Shown here: piece after piece, positions 20,922 through 31,375 of the stretch
Layout of the letters: the number at the start of each line of letters is the position of its first letter
How positions within the stretch are numbered: position 1 is the first letter of the stretch
Assembly (NCBI GenBank): GCA_028554795.2
Contig: CM068829.1
Coordinates: forward strand, 134,096,579-134,160,578
From: Sinohyriopsis cumingii
Taxonomy: Eukaryota > Mollusca > Bivalvia > Unionida > Unionidae
DNA length: 64,000 nucleotides
Direction: 5' to 3'
Made by a program: the position numbers and the translations under genes
Notes under the pieces: model-generated
Seen by the model: only the letters and a program-made list of their open reading frames with translations
Told to the model about the DNA's origin: nothing
Database searches by the model: none

Positions 20922-21248
20922 ATGTTCAATTTTCAAGGATATTTAACCTTACTTTCAAGTTTGGTCACTATCTGTTGCGCCACTTCTTCTTGCAATGGCA
21001 ATATCAACCGAAATGGCATAAAGAAGTTATATCATGACAGATGTGTCTCTGGCGAAATAATTGGAGAGGCGTATGGAATGTCCCTCTTGGATTGCGTGGA
21101 AAACTGCTTAATAACAAAAGGTTGCTCCTCTATCCAGTATTCAAGGGCTCTTTTCAAATGCTTGAAAAGCAGTGAGAATATCAGCACTGATATCCCAAAA
21201 AAAGTCTGCCGTGGAGAAGTGTCCAGTGCACGAGACCATTGGACGGAG
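20922..21248 (+). CDS. Host gene exon 1: signal peptide plus PAN/apple-like domain
   Basis: The ATG at 20,922 opens a hydrophobic leader (FQGYLTLLSSLVTICCA) typical of secretion. Next is a Cys-rich module with YHDRCVSGEIIGEAYGMSLL, then DCVENCLITKGCSSIQYS and FKCLKSS, the spacing of PAN/apple domains (helix Cys pair flanked by strands). The frame reaches GAG at 21,246-21,248, directly before GTGAGA, a good splice donor in phase 0. The matching acceptor with open phase-0 frame is at 41,521. I infer a secreted or cell-surface glycoprotein. The exon chain is inference; transcript data would settle it. Confidence 0.65.
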
Positions 21249-21948
21249 GTGAGATCAATTTTATTGTGTAGTATTTTTTATATAAAAAAGTGAAATGGTA
21301 TAATTTGTGTTTGCTGAATCTAAAACTTTAGATTGAATTATTTCATTTAATTAATAATAGCTTCTTAGTTATTTACAAGGCCTGACTAACGCTTAGTTAT
21401 TGCAAACATTACAACATGATGTCTGTAAATGTAGGACTTCTAATTTAATTACTCTACTAACGTGAAGAGACTATAAAGGATCATGTCTTTTTGGTCAGAT
21501 TTTCTATTAGCCTATATTTAGTCAATCAGACTAGCTTTATAACAGTCCTTTATTTATTCTTAACCCTTTGCTACGTATACATAATATTACGACTCAATGG
21601 TCTTAAAAAGTAAACGAAATGAGTGAGAATCAACAAGCTTTGTAAAATTCAACAAATAATTCATTTCCCTAGAATACAATGTGAATAAAAATAAATTACG
21701 GTTTTATGAATTAAATCCCAGATATTCTTAGAATTTATAAAAAATCCTAATAAATAAAGTCCTGAAAATATATCCTTATTTCAATTTCACTATAAATCCA
21801 AGTCTCTATCTCAAAGAATGAAAAGAACAACCCGGATGAGGATCAATAGTTAATTGTTTTGAACAATTAAAAGATATGTAACAGTAAAACATGTGACATT
21901 CATCACGTTGTTTAAGGTCTAGATGTGTGACAAGTACAAATGTACCTG
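21249..21948. other. Intron 1, left part
   Basis: AT-rich; no gene or repeat seen apart from the donor GTGAGA at its start. Confidence 0.5.
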
Positions 21949-22456
21949 ACTCAACTTAAGATAATAATCCTAATAAGAATCATTCATATTGTTTACAATG
22001 CTGTCACTGATTTCGACCAAGGTGAGCTACTAGATACAATGCTACATTACCCATAGTATGTAATGAAATAAATCTGACTCAGCTTAAGATAATAATCCTA
22101 ATAAGTATCATTCATATTGTTTACAATGCTGTCACTGATTTCGACCAAGGTGAGCTACTAGATACAATGCTACATTACCCATAGCATGTAATGAAATAAA
22201 TCTGACTCAGCTTAAGATAATAATCCTAATAAGTATCATTCATATTGTTTACAATACTGTCACTGATTTCGACCAAGGTGAGCTACTAGATACAATGCTA
22301 CATTACCCATAGCATGTAATGAAATAAATCTGACTCAGTTTAAGATAATAATCCTAATAAGTATCATTCATATTGTTTACAATACTGTCACTGATTTCGA
22401 CCAAGGTGAGCTACTAGATACAATGCTACATTACCCATAGCATGTAATGAAATACA
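21949..22456. repeat. 128-bp tandem repeat, four copies
   Basis: ATAATAATCCTAATAAG starts at 21,961, 22,089, 22,217 and 22,345, an exact 128-bp period with few substitutions between copies. Each unit contains TTTCGACCAAGGTGAGC and GAAATAAATCTGACTCAG. Confidence 0.95.
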
Positions 22457-23675
22457 ATAACTAACAAGCAATGCAAATTATACATCACAATTGAATGGTA
22501 TAAAAGAATTGCAAGTCATCCCTATCTTATTGATGAATCTTTGTCTAAAGACGATATTTTTTGCGCAAACATGATTTCAGATAGAACATTTAAAAGCAAA
22601 AGTAGAAATGTAACATTTCCGCATAATAAAATTTGATAATTGGGTTCAAACTTCGTTGAACTCCTGCACATAATTATATAATAAACATTCGATTTCTTAA
22701 ACGGCCCAATTTTGGATTGCAACCTGTAACATTCAAACCGATGTATTATGCAGTATGTCTACTGGCTTTGCTTGATTTTATTTAAACAAAATCTATAATT
22801 TTGACAACTGTGTAATGGTCTTTACTTCCATCTTACATATAATGTATTTTGATGTCTTTTTCGATTGTATTAGTATCATGTGTGTTTAAATGAAAGTTCA
22901 TTTCAAATATTAAAAGCATATTTTTTTTCTTTATAATGTTTGTTTTCTAAAAAGTTCTTAATAAAGATTATAAAATGTGTTCTTTTATTTGGATGTTTGA
23001 TTTTGCTAAACATTTTTAGTGTTGAATATCCATCTGAAATTTTCAAGGGTTGAAAGAGATTCTTTTGGTGATTTATATACTGTTTATATTTATCTATTTC
23101 TTGTTACGTTCTTAAAATATTTGTTTCTTATTGTATTTTGCTTTGTTTTCTAGTATGTTGTGCGTGGAAAATGTATGTTGTGATGTTTCTTCTGGTTACA
23201 GTAATTGTTCTGGAAAACATATATTCAGAAGCAAGTAGTAAGACCGTAGAATCGAATGAGTTGCCCAGCTGACACTTTCGTCCTCTGACTGTTTCTTTGG
23301 TGTTGACGTCTTCATGCGTCATTGCCTGTACACGTGTTTTTGAGTTTTATTGTTTAATATTATTGTGTACGTCTTTCTCTTTGCTTTAAGCTTTATCATT
23401 TCTATAGTAATGGTATATGTAAATGTATTATTTTGTTTTATTCTGGATTGTTTCCTTCTGTTTTGTTTCGTTTTGTTTTGCTTTTCAATCATGTTACTAA
23501 ATGCAAGCAATCCATCGTTTAAAAATAGCTCATTCTTGTAGAAGACTAAGACAATTTGTCCCACTACTGCCATAATATATGCTATTTTTCTATCTTTTTA
23601 CTCTGGATTTGATCCGTGCCCTTCGTTCATCCAATTCTAGCCCATGCACCGATACTTTTAAGAAAGCTGGGGAAG
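22457..23675. other. Intron 1, between tandem repeat and element B
   Basis: AT-rich, T-runs, no recognisable gene. Confidence 0.45.
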
Positions 23676-23680
23676 CCGGG
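23676..23680. repeat. Target-site duplication of element B, left copy (CCGGG)
   Basis: CCGGG stands directly before the left terminal repeat and again directly after the right one (40,357-40,361). Polintons usually make 6-bp duplications; here only 5 bp match. Confidence 0.65.
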
Positions 23681-23936
23681 AGCAGCAGAGGGGGCGAACA
23701 GACCAATGGTCGAAAAATGTCCAAATGTCGAAAATAAGCCTTCCTACAAATGATCGAAAAAAAGCGTCGACAGATTTAAAAAAGCGTCGACACTTTACCG
23801 AGAGAGTCTCTATGGAATTTGTCTAATTAATATTACTTTATTGTCGTTGGTGATTTTTTTTTTCTAGTTTATTATGCACGCGTTTTACTTAATTGCGTCT
23901 TCATGAGGTCATGGCCCCTCTGCTGCTATATTAATT
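23681..23936 (+). repeat. Left terminal inverted repeat of element B
   Basis: Pairs with 40,100-40,356 at about 97-98 percent by eye (one clear substitution plus small indels in A and T runs). It contains GCGTCGAC twice in direct orientation and several TCGAAAA motifs. Its own inner end (23,914-23,927) is the inverse of its outer end. Confidence 0.95.
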
Positions 23937-24586
23937 TATCCAAATATTTTATCAAGTCCAATACGATATCTTGTTCTAGGATCGTGCAAATTTATTGTTA
24001 TAAACCTATGTGGAGTAGCTTGCGCTCGTGAAAAGAAATTTCTAAATTTAATTATATCCATATCACCGCTGCACCAGGTTTGATGAATATTTCGCAACGT
24101 ATGTGTATCAACTCCATTAAACACAACTAAAATATTACAGTTATCTCTGATCACTTTTGGTATTTGTGTGTATCGTTGAGTAACATAAATAACATCGGTG
24201 TTTTTATGTCTACCTCGAGAAAAAATCCTAGCTGGATTTGATTGTTTGTCCAGCATCACATCGTCGTATACAACTAAATTATTAACAAATCCGTCTATGG
24301 AATCTACTGATGGTGCTTCATCAATATCGGTTATAAACTCGATAACATCGCTATCCGCGTTTTCATTAAAATCCTTAAGTACATCATAACATCGCTGATC
24401 ATCAACTGACGGGGCTACCAAATACAATTTATCCCATTTTAACCATCTCATTATAAGATTAAGCAACATCTGTGTCTTTCCACTTCTAGATGGTCCTATT
24501 ATTAACATTCTGATGGAATTTGGTAACGCAGGATGGTGCTTGACAGGTTCTCGTTTTCTTGTCGCTGAGAAATCAGTTATATCCAT
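23936..24586 (-). CDS. FtsK/HerA-type (A32-like) genome packaging ATPase
   Basis: The start is placed at the ATG 24,586 (MDITDFSATRKREP), giving 216 residues; the frame runs on upstream without homology. Walker A is GPSRSGKT (residues 31-38) and Walker B is LVVYDD (D108, D109). A Gln in VIYVTQRYTQIPK fits the sensor position of A32-like ATPases, and an Arg-rich C-terminus (DPRTRYR) follows. These proteins pump viral DNA into preformed capsids. It is one of the few element B genes with an unbroken frame. Its stop touches the inner edge of the left TIR. Divergently transcribed from the zinc-ribbon gene with ~16 bp between starts. Confidence 0.9.
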   Translation of the reverse strand: MDITDFSATRKREPVKHHPALPNSIRMLIIGPSRSGKTQMLLNLIMRWLKWDKLYLVAPSVDDQRCYDVLKDFNENADSDVIEFITDIDEAPSVDSIDGFVNNLVVYDDVMLDKQSNPARIFSRGRHKNTDVIYVTQRYTQIPKVIRDNCNILVVFNGVDTHTLRNIHQTWCSGDMDIIKFRNFFSRAQATPHRFITINLHDPRTRYRIGLDKIFG

Positions 24587-24602
24587 GCTGTATAAAATAT
24601 AT

Positions 24603-24821
24603 ATGGATTTATATTGTGTAAAGTGCAGGACGCGTACACCGACGGATACACTAACAACTATTACCACAAAAAATAATAGATCAGCGGTTACGGGTAAGTG
24701 TACGCGGTGTGGTACAAAGAAATTTAAATTTATCTCTACTGACAAGTCAGCGCAGTCAGGTGAAAAGTCAAAATCAGAATCAAGTAAACAAAAAAGCAAC
24801 GCGGAGGTGATATTGCAGTAA
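24603..24821 (+). CDS. Zinc-ribbon protein (DUF5679-like)
   Basis: From ATG 24,603 (an in-frame ATG also exists at 24,585), a 72-residue protein. It has CVKCRTRT near the start and CTRCGTKKFKF in the middle, four cysteines in two CxxC knuckles, resembling the DUF5679 zinc ribbon. The tail is Lys/Ser-rich. The stop (24,819-24,821) lies inside the PLA2 reading frame, which is open from 24,788 in the -1 register. The two may therefore be one protein separated by a lost base or a frameshift site. Confidence 0.7.
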   Translation: MDLYCVKCRTRTPTDTLTTITTKNNRSAVTGKCTRCGTKKFKFISTDKSAQSGEKSKSESSKQKSNAEVILQ

Positions 24822-25162
24822 AATTAAAAAAATTACCGGGAACTCCATGGGCTAAATACAGCGGAGAAAAACACCTACCAGGATATAATTATTGCGGTCC
24901 TGGTACTCGACCCGATATCAGGCTTGATAATCAGGATCAACCAAAACCAGGCGAGGAACCAATAAACGCTATTGATCGAGCTTGTCATGCTCATGATGTT
25001 GCGTATAAAAGCAATGATCTACAACATAGGCATATTGCAGATGTGAAATTAATTCATGCGTTAAATTCCATAAAAAATAAAAACATCAAAGAATCACTAG
25101 CTAACTGGTTAGTAAGATCCGCGATGAAAGGTAAATTAGCGCTAGGGGCTGGTAATATATAA
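24788..25162 (+). CDS. Parvovirus-type phospholipase A2 domain ORF
   Basis: The frame opens after a stop at 24,785-24,787 and has no ATG before the domain. Diagnostic motifs are GYNYCGPGTRP (calcium-binding loop) and DRACHAHDVAYK (catalytic HD with the conserved Cys and Tyr). This fold in parvovirus VP1 helps particles breach endosomal membranes, and PLA2 domains are known in Polintons and adintoviruses. Catalytic residues are present. Lack of a start suggests fusion to the zinc ribbon upstream by frameshift, or decay. Ends 1 bp before the integrase ATG. Confidence 0.75.
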   Translation, partial: TKKQRGGDIAVKLKKLPGTPWAKYSGEKHLPGYNYCGPGTRPDIRLDNQDQPKPGEEPINAIDRACHAHDVAYKSNDLQHRHIADVKLIHALNSIKNKNIKESLANWLVRSAMKGKLALGAGNI

Positions 25163-25163
25163 A

Positions 25164-26116
25164 ATGGAATCGATCTATTATTCCCCAATTGGATACTGGA
25201 AGGGTAAAGCAGCAATTAGTAAACTTGCTGATGCAGCAGCGGTTAAACATTCTACTGCTAAAACGTGGTTATCCAAACAGGCAATATGGCAAATTTACCT
25301 ACCGCCACCGAAACAAATTCTGTACGCGTATTTCGATGTTAGAGTTCCTAATGAAGTTCATCAAGCTGATATATTATTTTTGCCACATGATACTGTGCGT
25401 AGAAAAACGTACAAATACGCGCTGACCGTTGTTGATGTTGCAAGTAGATATAAAGAAGCAGAACCGTTGTCAACAAAGACAGCATCTGAAGTAGCCGATG
25501 CGTTTAAACGAATTTATCAACGAGGACCATTACGATGGCCACAGCTGCTACAGGTTGATCCTGGCAAGGAATTTCTTGGTCCAGTATCATCGTTGATGAA
25601 ACAACATAATACCAAAATACGACAAGGACATACTGAGGTTCATCGTGATCAGGCAATTGTTGAGCGATTTAATCGAACACTCGCTGAGCGGTTATTTGGA
25701 TATCAATACGCGAAGGAATTTATTCAGGATACGAGATCTCGTGAATGGGTTGCAAGATTACCAGGTGTGATAGCCGCGTTAAATAATGAAGTAACTCGAA
25801 CGCCCAACATGAAACCTATTAATGCAATTACAAGCGCGCATATATCCGTACAACGACGTGATCTTTCAGCACAGCCAGTATTAGGTAATATGACTGTAAG
25901 GTATTTATATGAGCCCGGAGAACTCGAAGGTGGTAAAAAAAGAGCTACTGATCCTATTTGGAGTATTACCACACATAAGATATCCACCGTAACTAGATCC
26001 TCAGGTAGACCGCAATCTACAGACTAGATTCAACTGCTCCTCAACGTGGATTTGTACGTGAACAATTACAAGTAATTCCTAAGGACACACAATTACCACC
26101 CAAATCACTTAACTAG
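25164..26116 (+). pseudogene. Polinton rve integrase, frameshifted near C-terminus
   Basis: Residues 1-287 read in one frame, with catalytic D69 (HQADILF), D132 (LQVDPGKEF) and E167 (AIVERFNRT), D-E spacing 35. The frame ends at TAG 26,025, but the expected basic tail (including GFVREQLQVIP) continues in the -1 register to TAG 26,114-26,116. A one-base loss near 26,013-26,018 explains this. No chromodomain is seen, unlike element A. Core enzyme residues are intact. The tail converges on and overlaps the end of the polymerase-helicase gene by a few bases. Confidence 0.88.
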
Positions 26117-29100
26117 CGCCACGACGTCGGTTACATTCAAGACAGGTCAACATGATATTTTCTCGTGTATGACCAAGATTGTTATTTTTTCTATCTACGG
26201 TAAATTGTCTTGGATCATTTTTCAGATACCGCCATAACATTATACAATTACAACTTGCACAATGACTATTCTGTTGTTGTTTCAGCGCAATGACAACATC
26301 AGTGTCTAGATCAAATTCTCGATTATTTTTTTATCACACTGTTTATAACCAGCTAGTTTTTTTCTTATTATATCGCTTTGACATTCGTCAAGGCCTCGAC
26401 AGAGGTCATCATTGATTGACGAGTCCATGACGATTCGTCTCAATTGAGATGTTTTTCTAACTCGATACACTGCAAGATAAACTAGGTTCGACCATTCGAT
26501 GTGATCATCAACGATCCAAACAACTGTATCAGAGATAGTTAATCCCTGAGATGAATGAATCGTCATCGCGTATCCAAGTGTCCACGGGGATTTATCAGCA
26601 CGTAGAGCATCTTCAACAACATCAACATCAACTGCGACAATATCATTTAACACAAGATTCTGTTTCCTTGACTCTGTCAAGTGTCCTGGAATAACAACGT
26701 CGATATTTTGCCGATATTTTTACGGGTGGTGGTTGACCGTGATCGCCGCACATTATCACGGCAGTATTTCTTGTTAATAACTAATCAAGGAACATTTTTA
26801 ATGTTTCTAGCTGTACAGTGCATATTTCATCCCATATTATGATCCTTGGAATGTATTTTTCGCCCATCCTTAAAGATGTCCATGTATCACCCTTCCATCG
26901 GAAAAAGCTGTGATAAGTACATGACTGCACTTCTTGTTGTTTCATTTCTCATGCGAGTCTATGTGTTGGTGTTAGCACAATCATATCTGAATTCTGAAAT
27001 AGTTTGATAGCTCGAGTGGTTTTACAGGAACCGCCAGGTCCGTTTAGATAAACCGTTTTGTGTCTAGTTATTGGATCATATATCGATGGTAACAACGAAG
27101 TTGTCGACGATTGATATTTTATCACGTAAATATCTTTAACCGCAACATGAGAGAATTCGGAATAATCGAGCATATATTCCTTTTTTATTCTCCACGAACC
27201 CCACGATGCACAAGTGTCTATGTTTAATCCTTCTAACAATATTAAATACTTTTTACTTATATAAAACGAATCCGTGGCAACTCTGACGGCATGCGTAGAA
27301 ACCTTATTTATCATCGATAATAGATTTATTGAAACGTATGCGAGCATCGATGATCTTAAATGAGTATACTGGGGTGACTCACCGTCCATGTAGCTCACAA
27401 TTGTACCTAATTTAGTTCCATTTGGCAAGAAAGCTATTTCTCGACTTATAAACGTGTTTTTCTTCGTTGTATCAGCAATTATAAAATCTAACTCAGCATC
27501 GTCCATGATCAGTCTTGTACAATGTCGTCTGTGATCATATGCTGCTCCTTGGGTAAATTTGCCGATTATTTTTCTACCAAGATCTTTTGAATCGGTTTCA
27601 TCCGAATGTGGTAACCAAACTTCGGTTTGTTTTCGATATGATATAATTGCTTCACTTACAATCAACCGTGTTAGCATCGTACAATCAAGCATATATCGTA
27701 ATAGTACTATTGGTGCCCACATTTTTTCTGAAAAATATTTTCCAAACCAATCATAACAAATCGCATGGAGCTCTTTAGACATTTCGAATGATTCAATACG
27801 AGCAAATCCAGTTAGGTCAAAATCCGGTAATGGTCCTTTTATCGATACTCATGTCATCTCGTGCGTCGGATGACCAAATCGCTCAAAGTACACAGAACAA
27901 TTTCCGTATCCAAGAAAACTTCCGGGATAACATGCAACCATATCAACTGAAATAACATCTTTATGATCGTATTTAAAGTATTCCATAGTCCGCCGTGTCC
28001 ATATTCGACACAACTCGATATTATGTCATTGAGAAAATCAGACTGAGTTGGCTTCCACAAATTTTTCTTTCTAGCAAAGTGAGCCGCAACTGACGGAACA
28101 GTAAAACAGTTGCTCAATAGTTCGTCAGCGTCATTAGTATATTGCAGTGCAAGATTTTTCATTTTCTCGTGAAGAAGATCTGTTCGATAAATAACGCCAT
28201 TTGGTCTTACAAACTGATCAAATTTCATATCTGATTCGTCGTTAGAACTCTGAAATAACCATACTGACACAGGATCGTTTTTACTTATTTCGTTAATAAA
28301 ATCAAACATGTCTCCGGGATAACATTTAACAGTTCGATCTCGTGGAAACACTGTTACTGCGTTAGTCCACGCGTGTGCGTTATGATCAATAATTGTAATT
28401 GAGGCTCCTTTTGATTTATATTTTGATTCATACAAAATCTCCCCTGTTTTCGTCGCTACGGTTATTGGAAATTTTAATACTTTTCCTAACCCAGCGACAT
28501 CTCTGATAGACGCACCGGTATCTTTAACCATTTCTCCCCACGTGTTTATTATTTTACGTCTTTTATCCGTTAGACCGTTTCCACAGGCCGCGTTTGTAAA
28601 ATATTCTGTTACTCGCTCGGCTACACAATTTATTTTTGAAAATTTAATCGGCGACAGTTTATCAACGTTGGGTTTTTCATTTATCACATAGATTCCATAA
28701 ATAACCGCGGTCACAGGATATGCTCGCTCATAATACGGTTTGTCAATGCCAGTCAATAGACCTGGTCTGGAATCTCTACTTAGTACGACAGTTTTTTTAT
28801 CACCGTGGACAGGATCATATTTGTCACGGATAATCCAATCATCTGTTTCTGTCAACATAACAAATTTTATTCTAAAAAGATACTTGCGATTATCAAGATA
28901 GTTGATGATAATTGCTGCTCGTTTGTCATTCATCATAGCGTTAATGATATCTTTGTCACATATAATCTTGAGCGTTGACCAGACATGAGATTCACCATCT
29001 GCGTGAAATTCTTTCTTGGCGTCTTGAATTTTATTAATCAAACCTCTGTTTTTCGGATCAGCCAGATCTTTCATCGCTAGGCCAGGAGATATTCTGTCGA

Positions 29101-29158
29101 GGTTGAATTTATCCACGCTCCAAGGCTTTATTCGGGATAATCTATCGAATTCGTTCAT
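26109..29158 (-). pseudogene. Fused B-family DNA polymerase - SF1 helicase - HNH-type nuclease, broken
   Basis: Read from 29,158 downwards. The N-terminal region of ~390 residues has no clear motif. A frame change near 27,985 is followed by polymerase motif A (SVDMVACYPGSF), a motif B-like KIIGKFTQG and motif C (RVATDSFYI). Without a break the frame continues into a helicase Walker A, GPGGSCKTT (27,020 region), then TPTHRLA and a TGA at 26,949. Beyond are motif II (IIIWDEIC), another stop, motif III (MCGDHGQPPP), motifs V/VI (GYAMTIHSSQG, AVYRVRKTSQL), and in a further register a Cys/His HNH-like module (CASCNCIML, TVDRKNNNLGHT, CLECNRRRG). At least three frameshifts and two stops are visible. 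The polymerase is short for a Polinton, and exonuclease motifs are not evident to me. Confidence 0.78.
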
Positions 29159-29262
29159 GTTATATTTGAAACAAGTATTTAAATTAAAATATTATGTATA
29201 CAATGTCTCAATGCAGATGGCTCATGGTTGGTTCATTGACTCGTTGTAATAAATCCTGTTAA

Positions 29263-29493
29263 ATGGAATTATGTGGACAACACATGCAGTGCGTTCACCG
29301 TGGAAGCTTAGGACCAATACCATGTCTGCGATGTGATGCTGAAGTGCGAGGAAAAACAGAATTATGTGGAAAGTGCGGTGGTAAACGATACAGAGAGCTT
29401 AAAAGATATTATGGCAAAAAAAAAAATAACAATAGTGAAAATGCTATAAAATACGTGGAGGATAATCTAACTAAGGTTTCAGACAAATTATGA
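29263..29493 (+). CDS. Small Cys-rich zinc-binding protein
   Basis: The 76-residue ORF has HMQCVH, CLRCDAE and CGKCGGKRY, at least two CxxC knuckles, followed by a Lys/Asn-rich tail (YYGKKKNNN). It starts 105 bp from the divergent polymerase start, so the two likely share a promoter region. Intact frame. The function is unknown; nucleic-acid binding is likely from the zinc knuckles and basic tail. Confidence 0.6.
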   Translation: MELCGQHMQCVHRGSLGPIPCLRCDAEVRGKTELCGKCGGKRYRELKRYYGKKKNNNSENAIKYVEDNLTKVSDKL

Positions 29494-29517
29494 TTTAAAT
29501 AAATGATTTTATCATAT

Positions 29518-29982
29518 ATGGAGCAAAATGAATTTGTCCAACATCCTACAATAACAAACTATGAATCAAATATTAATGGTATGATTAGAAATTGTTGGTT
29601 GAAAAAACGAGTTGGTTTTATTAATAATCATGGTTATCTCATATTTACTGTTGGGAAGAAACATTATCTCTGTCATCGTTTCACATACAAGTGTCACAAT
29701 GGGATGATCAAAGATGGTCTTGTAATCGCTCATACTGACGGAGATCCTCAAAATAATAGTTTATCTAACCTTCGAGTGGTCACACAAAGCGAGAACTCTG
29801 CATGTGGTAATACTGGAAGATGTAAAACAATTGCAAGGAGGGCGGTAAAGTCTACAAATACAGAAACTGGTAAAGAAATTATATTTCAATCAATGAACGC
29901 GGCTTCGAAATACTTTGATATTCACTCGTATTCAGTACAAAAAGTAGCAGAAAATATATATAAAACTGCTTCCTCAAAATAA
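29518..29982 (+). CDS. HNH homing-type endonuclease with NUMOD-like DNA-binding tail
   Basis: I take the ATG at 29,518 (MEQNEFVQHP); an in-frame ATG lies at 29,503. The HNH_3-like core shows YLCHRFTYKCHNG, then VIAHTDGDPQNNSLSNLRVV, then TQSENSACG: catalytic HR, central H and paired Asn. The C-terminal part, KEIIFQSMNAASKYFDIHSY and SVQKVAEN, looks like a NUMOD1 repeat that recognises DNA. Such proteins usually are selfish endonucleases of phages and giant viruses. The frame is intact although neighbours are broken, so it may be a later arrival. Spacing from the zinc gene is only ~25 bp. Confidence 0.8.
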   Translation: MEQNEFVQHPTITNYESNINGMIRNCWLKKRVGFINNHGYLIFTVGKKHYLCHRFTYKCHNGMIKDGLVIAHTDGDPQNNSLSNLRVVTQSENSACGNTGRCKTIARRAVKSTNTETGKEIIFQSMNAASKYFDIHSYSVQKVAENIYKTASSK

Positions 29983-30527
29983 TATAAGCAGAAAATCATC
30001 TTCCAATATTGTTAATGAGATAAACTATCATTATTACCTTAGATTTATCATTATTACCTTAGATTATATTTATTAACCATTTATTATTTTTGAGTCACAG
30101 CATGTACCCCTTAAACTGCTGAATTTTTAATTATGCAAAAGGGAGATTACTTTTGTAATATATAGTTTTCTTCGTAGATTTCCGATTTTTTATGGTCGTA
30201 ATTGGTTAGTTTAACCATTTACGTCGTAATTGATTACTCGTAGAAGTATATTTATAGTTTCTAACTTACAAAATAGAAGAATAACCGTATTTTACATTGT
30301 ACAATATAGCGGAGTTATTTTTAGATCTGTTACGAGAAATCGAGGCACGCTGTTTTAATGCAGATATTTACAGTCTGTTATAATACAGAAATATTTAAGC
30401 ATATCCGCGGGTAAAAACTTTTGATGGTTCCGTGGTAGTATGTAAACACGCTGTTAGTGCAAGATATTTACAATCTGTTACGGGAAATCAAGGCAGAAAT
30501 ACGCTACTCATTTACACATTCAGAAAC
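29983..30527. other. Non-coding central region of element B
   Basis: AT-rich with short repeats (TCATTATTACCTTAGAT twice near 30,030-30,065). No gene seen. Confidence 0.5.
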
Positions 30528-30677
30528 CACTCTTTTAATACAGAAATATTCAGAAACCGCTGTTTTAATGTAGAAATATTTACAAACCGCTGTTTTAATG
30601 TAGAAATATTTACAAACCGCTGTTTTAATGTAGAAATATTCAGAAACCGCTGTTTTAATGGAGAAATATTTATGTAG
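30528..30677. repeat. 30-bp tandem repeat, about five copies
   Basis: ACAAACCGCTGTTTTAATGT followed by AGAAATATTT, alternating with a CAGAAACC variant. It translates as a repeat in two frames on both strands, but is not a gene. Confidence 0.9.
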
Positions 30678-30699
30678 CTATATAATAACTTCTGAAACA

Positions 30700-31273
30700 T
30701 ATAATGTTATATGATTTGATAGCTCACTCGGTAACGCATCTGGCCGTGATTATCACGGCCTCAGAATCGAATCCCATGACTGACAACTGTCGATGGTTAC
30801 GCATATTAGCGATTTTTATAATTCATTGGGGGTCCGCCAGCCCCTCTACGCATAACAGAACCCTTCCAACCACGTCACTGGTGGTTGATTACATGTTTTG
30901 TGTCACCCACGGCTGATTATTGGGGGTGTGTTTTGTTATGCGTAGAAAATGGCCTCATTTCATTATATATATTTCATTTCATATTTAATGAACCTGCTAA
31001 AAGACTCGAATAGAGGTTCATTCATAATATATGTTTGTGCTGTCCTTAATTAAGATTATCATTCATTCATTGCATATTTACTGAACCTGCTAAAAGATTC
31101 GAATAGAGGTCCATTCATAATATATGTTTGTGCTGTCCATTCATTCATTGCATACCTTATGAACTTGCTAAAAGACGTTCAATCATTCATTGTATATGTT
31201 GTGTTGTGAAACATTCTCATAAACTCGCTAGAACACTCGACTAGGGATTTGAGGATATATTTTTTTCTTTTAA

Positions 31274-31369
<96 letters not shown>

Positions 31370-31370
31370 T
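30700..31370. repeat. tRNA-like segment, foldback, ~100-bp tandem copies and (TA)n
   Basis: 30,716-30,790 has A/B-box-like motifs (TAGCTCACTCGGTAACGC, GAATCGAATCCC) around the perfect stem GGCCGTGATTATCACGGCC, but no cloverleaf. TCTACGCATAACA (30,836) pairs with TGTTATGCGTAGA (30,934). Three ~100-bp units with ATTCATAATATATGTTTGTG lie at 30,975-31,250. (TA)n covers 31,280-31,369. Confidence 0.6.
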
Positions 31371-31375
31371 AAATA

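Noticed and set aside
30432..30677. Repeat protein with NRCFNVEIF units
   Set aside because: A 30-bp DNA repeat read in frame; the opposite strand gives an equally repetitive ORF and there is no promoter or homologue.
30716..30790. tRNA gene in element B
   Set aside because: A and B box-like motifs exist but the middle is one 8-bp perfect stem and no acceptor stem forms.
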